This document shows, piece by piece, positions 13,191-13,583 of a stretch of 13,583 bases of DNA (the stretch's first letter is position 1; each line of letters starts with the position of its first letter). The position numbers and the translations under genes are program-made. The notes beneath the pieces are model-generated. The model searched no databases, was not told where the DNA came from, and saw nothing but the letters and a program-made list of their open reading frames with translations. The stretch lies in NCBI GenBank assembly GCA_002327985.1, contig DCVM01000127.1, forward strand, positions 1 through 13,583, read 5' to 3'. This stretch comes from Syntrophaceae bacterium UBA2188 (GTDB taxonomy: Bacteria > Desulfobacterota > BSN033 > UBA1163).

Positions 13191-13583
13191 CTACCCCTTT
13201 TTATTTCTTATCCAATAATCTAAACTTAACCGTCCTGGTCCTTGGGAAAACAGGAGCAGGCATCCACCAAACATGCTCACGTTCTTCAAGAACATGATCA
13301 TCTGAATTCGATCAGCAAAATTGGTATGAAAGATAAGCGTAGTTGGAATCAAAAAGATGAGGATCAGGAGTGCTCCGAATCGGGTGAAATATCCCAATAT
13401 CACGGTGATGCTTCCCACCAGTTCAAAGACAATGGCACCCAAGAGGAAAAAAGTAGTATTGGACATTCCGAATTTGGCCATGTACTGGGCTGTGTCTTCG
13501 AAGTTTCCGATCTTTCCGATCCCTGAATTGAGAAAGATTAAAATAAGAAGAATCCTACCGATCAAACTGATAAAAGCCTTCAG
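13191..13583 (-). CDS. DoxX-like small membrane protein (5' end outside window)
   Basis: Four-helix membrane protein of the DoxX family. IGRILLILIFLNSGIGKIGNFEDTAQYM is typical of the N-terminal helix and following loop, and GSITVILGYFTRFGALLILIFLIPTTLIFH belongs to the second and third helices. The frame is open to the window edge with no ATG; a TTG at 13565 is possible, but homologues usually begin a few codons further up, so I treat it as truncated at its 5' end. DoxX proteins are linked to redox and quinone functions, and the tight coupling with the prenyltransferase fits that. The exact function is not known. Confidence 0.82.
   Translation of the reverse strand: MKAFISLIGRILLILIFLNSGIGKIGNFEDTAQYMAKFGMSNTTFFLLGAIVFELVGSITVILGYFTRFGALLILIFLIPTTLIFHTNFADRIQMIMFLKNVSMFGGCLLLFSQGPGRLSLDYWIRNKKG

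Noticed and set aside
1..13583. UGA reassigned genome-wide (for example to Trp or Gly)
   Set aside because: TGG encodes Trp at conserved sites throughout, TGA ends the EmrA-like and MenA-like genes at their expected C-termini, and only two genes carry internal TGA, both at Cys positions with hairpins.
1..13583. tRNA (including tRNA-Sec), rRNA, CRISPR array or transposase gene
   Set aside because: None seen by eye on either strand; the selenocysteine machinery must lie elsewhere if the Sec reading is right.

Overview
The window looks like a chromosomal segment of an anaerobic or facultative Gram-negative bacterium. I infer this from the mercury-methylation pair hgcA-hgcB, a menaquinone-type prenyltransferase, a good sigma-54-like promoter, a HlyD/EmrB export pair and clear Shine-Dalgarno sites. 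A Desulfobacterota-like lineage would fit, but no phylogenetic marker here settles it. UGA is an ordinary stop codon here (emrA-like and menA-like genes end in TGA), while two other genes carry an in-frame TGA followed by a SECIS-like hairpin, so the organism probably uses selenocysteine.

Layout. 1-242: intergenic, AT-rich, with a small palindromic element between direct repeats. 243-983 (-): SagB-type nitroreductase. 1149-3795 (+): HlyD/EmrA-like adaptor plus DHA2 (EmrB-like) exporter, with a sigma-70-type promoter in the divergent gap. 3796-4123: AT-rich gap with a sigma-54-type promoter and an 11-codon leader ORF overlapping the next start. 4124-5011 (+): RodZ-like helix-turn-helix membrane protein with a DUF2914 C-terminus. 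From 5060 to the right end every gene is on the minus strand. In transcription order these are: DoxX-like protein (cut by the window edge), UbiA/MenA prenyltransferase, WrbA-like flavoprotein, a thioredoxin-like protein with a UxxC site, pyruvate/2-oxoacid dehydrogenase E1-alpha, E1-beta and E2, an intrinsic terminator, a strong promoter with a 22-bp palindromic operator, an AbrB-like protein, a roughly 200-nt structured leader, hgcA and hgcB.

Central observation. The usual call for hgcA would begin at a TTG at 6481. The same frame continues upstream through one TGA (6503-6505) to an ATG at 6568 with an excellent Shine-Dalgarno site. This adds a Cys-rich N-terminal extension ending in Cys-TGA, directly followed by a hairpin with the geometry of a bacterial SECIS element. 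The thioredoxin-like gene at 10924-11196 has the same arrangement: TGA stands exactly at the first cysteine of its CPHC active site, and a perfect 7-bp hairpin follows. The AbrB-like protein just upstream of hgcA carries a matching Cys-Cys-Ser-Pro-Val-Glu motif where HgcA has Cys-TGA-Ala-Pro-Val-Glu. The most economical reading is a selenocysteine-containing HgcA and a selenocysteine thioredoxin-like protein in one minus-strand gene run. I know of no description of the former but could not search.

How the genes fit together. HgcA (membrane corrinoid protein) and HgcB (ferredoxin) form the mercury-methylating pair, and the AbrB-like protein is probably their associated regulator. The E1/E2 genes make acyl-CoA from a 2-oxo acid; no E3 is present. 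The thioredoxin-like protein, WrbA and DoxX suggest thiol/quinone redox maintenance, and the prenyltransferase feeds quinone synthesis. Two copies of a period-8 inverted repeat sit in the gaps on either side of the E1-alpha/E1-beta pair.
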